Source: Cyanobium usitatum str. Tous
GTDB taxonomy: Bacteria > Cyanobacteriota > Cyanobacteriia > PCC-6307 > Cyanobiaceae
DNA length: 64,000 nucleotides
Direction: 5' to 3'
NCBI RefSeq assembly: GCF_963920485.1
Contig: NZ_OY986431.1
Coordinates: 806,001 to 870,000 of the forward strand
Shown here in pieces: positions 63,317 through 64,000 of the stretch. The translations under genes and the position numbers were made by a program. The notes under the pieces were generated by a model that was not told the origin of the DNA, ran no database searches, and saw only the letters and a program-made list of their open reading frames with translations. How positions within the stretch are numbered: position 1 is the first letter of the stretch; the number at the start of each line of letters is the position of its first letter.

Positions 63317-64000
63317 ATGTCCCGCATAGTTGGCATCGACCTAGGCACCACAAACTCAGTGGTGGCGGTACTGGAGGGCGGCCGTCCCCAGGTGATCGCC
63401 AGCGCTGAAGGCGGCCGCACCACCCCCTCGGTGGTGGGCTTCAGTCGCGACCAGGAGTTGCTCGTCGGTCAGCTGGCCCGGCGTCAGCTTGTGCTCAACC
63501 CACGCAATACCTTCGCCAACCTCAAGCGTTTCGTTGGCCGGCAGTGGGACGAGCTCGAGGAGGACAGTCTTTCGGTGCCCTACAGCGTGCGGGCCAACGA
63601 CCAGGGCAACGTGCGGGTGGTGTGCCCAGCCACCGAACGGGAATACGCCCCTGAAGAGCTGGTTGCCAGCGTGCTGCGCAAGCTCTGTGATGACGCCGCC
63701 ACCTACCTCGGCGAACCCGTGGAGGCGGCGGTGATCACCGTGCCGGCCTACTTCAACGACGCCCAGCGCCAGGCCACCCGCGATGCCGGCCGCCTGGCTG
63801 GGATCAGCGTTGAGCGGATCCTCAATGAGCCCACCTCGGCAGCCCTGGCCTACGGCTTCGATCGCAGCACTGTCAAGCGGGTGCTGGTGTTTGACCTGGG
63901 CGGTGGCACCTTTGATGTGTCCGTGCTGCGCATCGCCCAAGGGGTGTTCGATGTGAAGGCCACCAGCGGTGACACCCAGCTGGGCGGCAACGATTGGGAC
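63317..64000 (+). CDS. dnaK: Molecular chaperone DnaK (partial, 3' end outside window)
   Basis: The first 228 codons of an Hsp70: phosphate loop [50 protein letters not shown] and [12 protein letters not shown] are intact. Cyanobacteria have several DnaKs; the [25 protein letters not shown] region is compatible with more than one paralogue. A Shine-Dalgarno-like AAGGGG lies before ATG 63317. The gene diverges from pstC. Confidence 0.95.
   Translation, partial: MSRIVGIDLGTTNSVVAVLEGGRPQVIASAEGGRTTPSVVGFSRDQELLVGQLARRQLVLNPRNTFANLKRFVGRQWDELEEDSLSVPYSVRANDQGNVRVVCPATEREYAPEELVASVLRKLCDDAATYLGEPVEAAVITVPAYFNDAQRQATRDAGRLAGISVERILNEPTSAALAYGFDRSTVKRVLVFDLGGGTFDVSVLRIAQGVFDVKATSGDTQLGGNDWD

Noticed and set aside
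1-64000. CRISPR array, insertion sequence or prophage
   Set aside because: I found no spaced direct repeats, transposase motifs or phage structural genes; the only phage-like item is the single exported endolysin.

Overview
The window is a dense, GC-rich (clearly above 60 % by eye) chromosomal segment of a cyanobacterium, most likely a picocyanobacterium of the Cyanobium/Synechococcus type. The evidence is a set of oxygenic-photosynthesis genes (petN, psaK, thf1/psb29, a Psb32-type TPM protein, a thylakoid photosystem I accumulation factor), cyanobacterial small families (DUF3685, DUF1830, DUF2103, DUF2499, DUF3593, Ycf19/YggT), a cyanobacterial-style 6S RNA directly behind purK, compact spacing and few HIP1 octamers. 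I see no insertion sequence, prophage block, CRISPR array or rRNA operon. No gap longer than about 210 bases lacks a gene.

Layout. 1-7547: photosystem I accumulation factor (partial), DUF3685 protein, Fur-family regulator, Asp/Glu racemase-like protein, hisA, CSP41-like epimerase, short-chain dehydrogenase, pgsA, CBS-pair protein. 7566-16457: the four-gene ligase-associated DNA repair set (PdeM phosphoesterase, Lhr-like helicase, ATP-dependent DNA ligase, beta-lactamase-fold exonuclease), interrupted by a glutathione S-transferase, a 26-codon membrane peptide and a CHASE-PAS-GGDEF signalling protein. A perfect 14-bp LexA-like palindrome lies upstream of the exonuclease gene. 16458-25865: nadA, a metallophosphoesterase, a glycosyltransferase-like protein, a secreted lambda-type endolysin, Psb32, a MidA-like methyltransferase, an NAD-binding protein and a three-gene ABC-2 exporter. 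25930-36295: Rieske oxygenase (PaO/Tic55 type), aroB, sugar ABC permease, purK, 6S RNA, nitroreductase, DUF2103, clpS, petN, cofH, thf1. 36372-45715: clpP, an outer-membrane barrel, an APH/ecdysteroid-type kinase, an ABM-like protein, ftsH, DUF1830, a MacB-like permease, pyruvate kinase, MazG-like hydrolase. 45709-54328: ycf19, scpB, ilvA, dxs with a geranylgeranyl-reductase-like gene, psaK, DUF3593 and DUF2499, csaB, prxQ, rpmB. 54528-64000: a ParA-like ATPase, htpG, two ferredoxins, hisZ, inositol monophosphatase, tRNA-Ser(GGA), pstB-pstA-pstC and the 5' part of a dnaK.

The genes group into photosystem assembly and repair (thf1, ftsH, psb32, psaK, petN), proteostasis (clpP, clpS, ftsH, htpG, dnaK), isoprenoid/pigment metabolism (dxs, reductase, Rieske oxygenase), phosphate uptake under a probable Pho box, and a probably SOS-controlled repair module. 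The points most worth checking are that repair module and its palindrome, a Trp-rich TIGR02450-like domain joined in frame to HisA with no intervening stop, a racemase-fold protein lacking both catalytic cysteines, and a barrel gene without signal peptide that overlaps a kinase gene.
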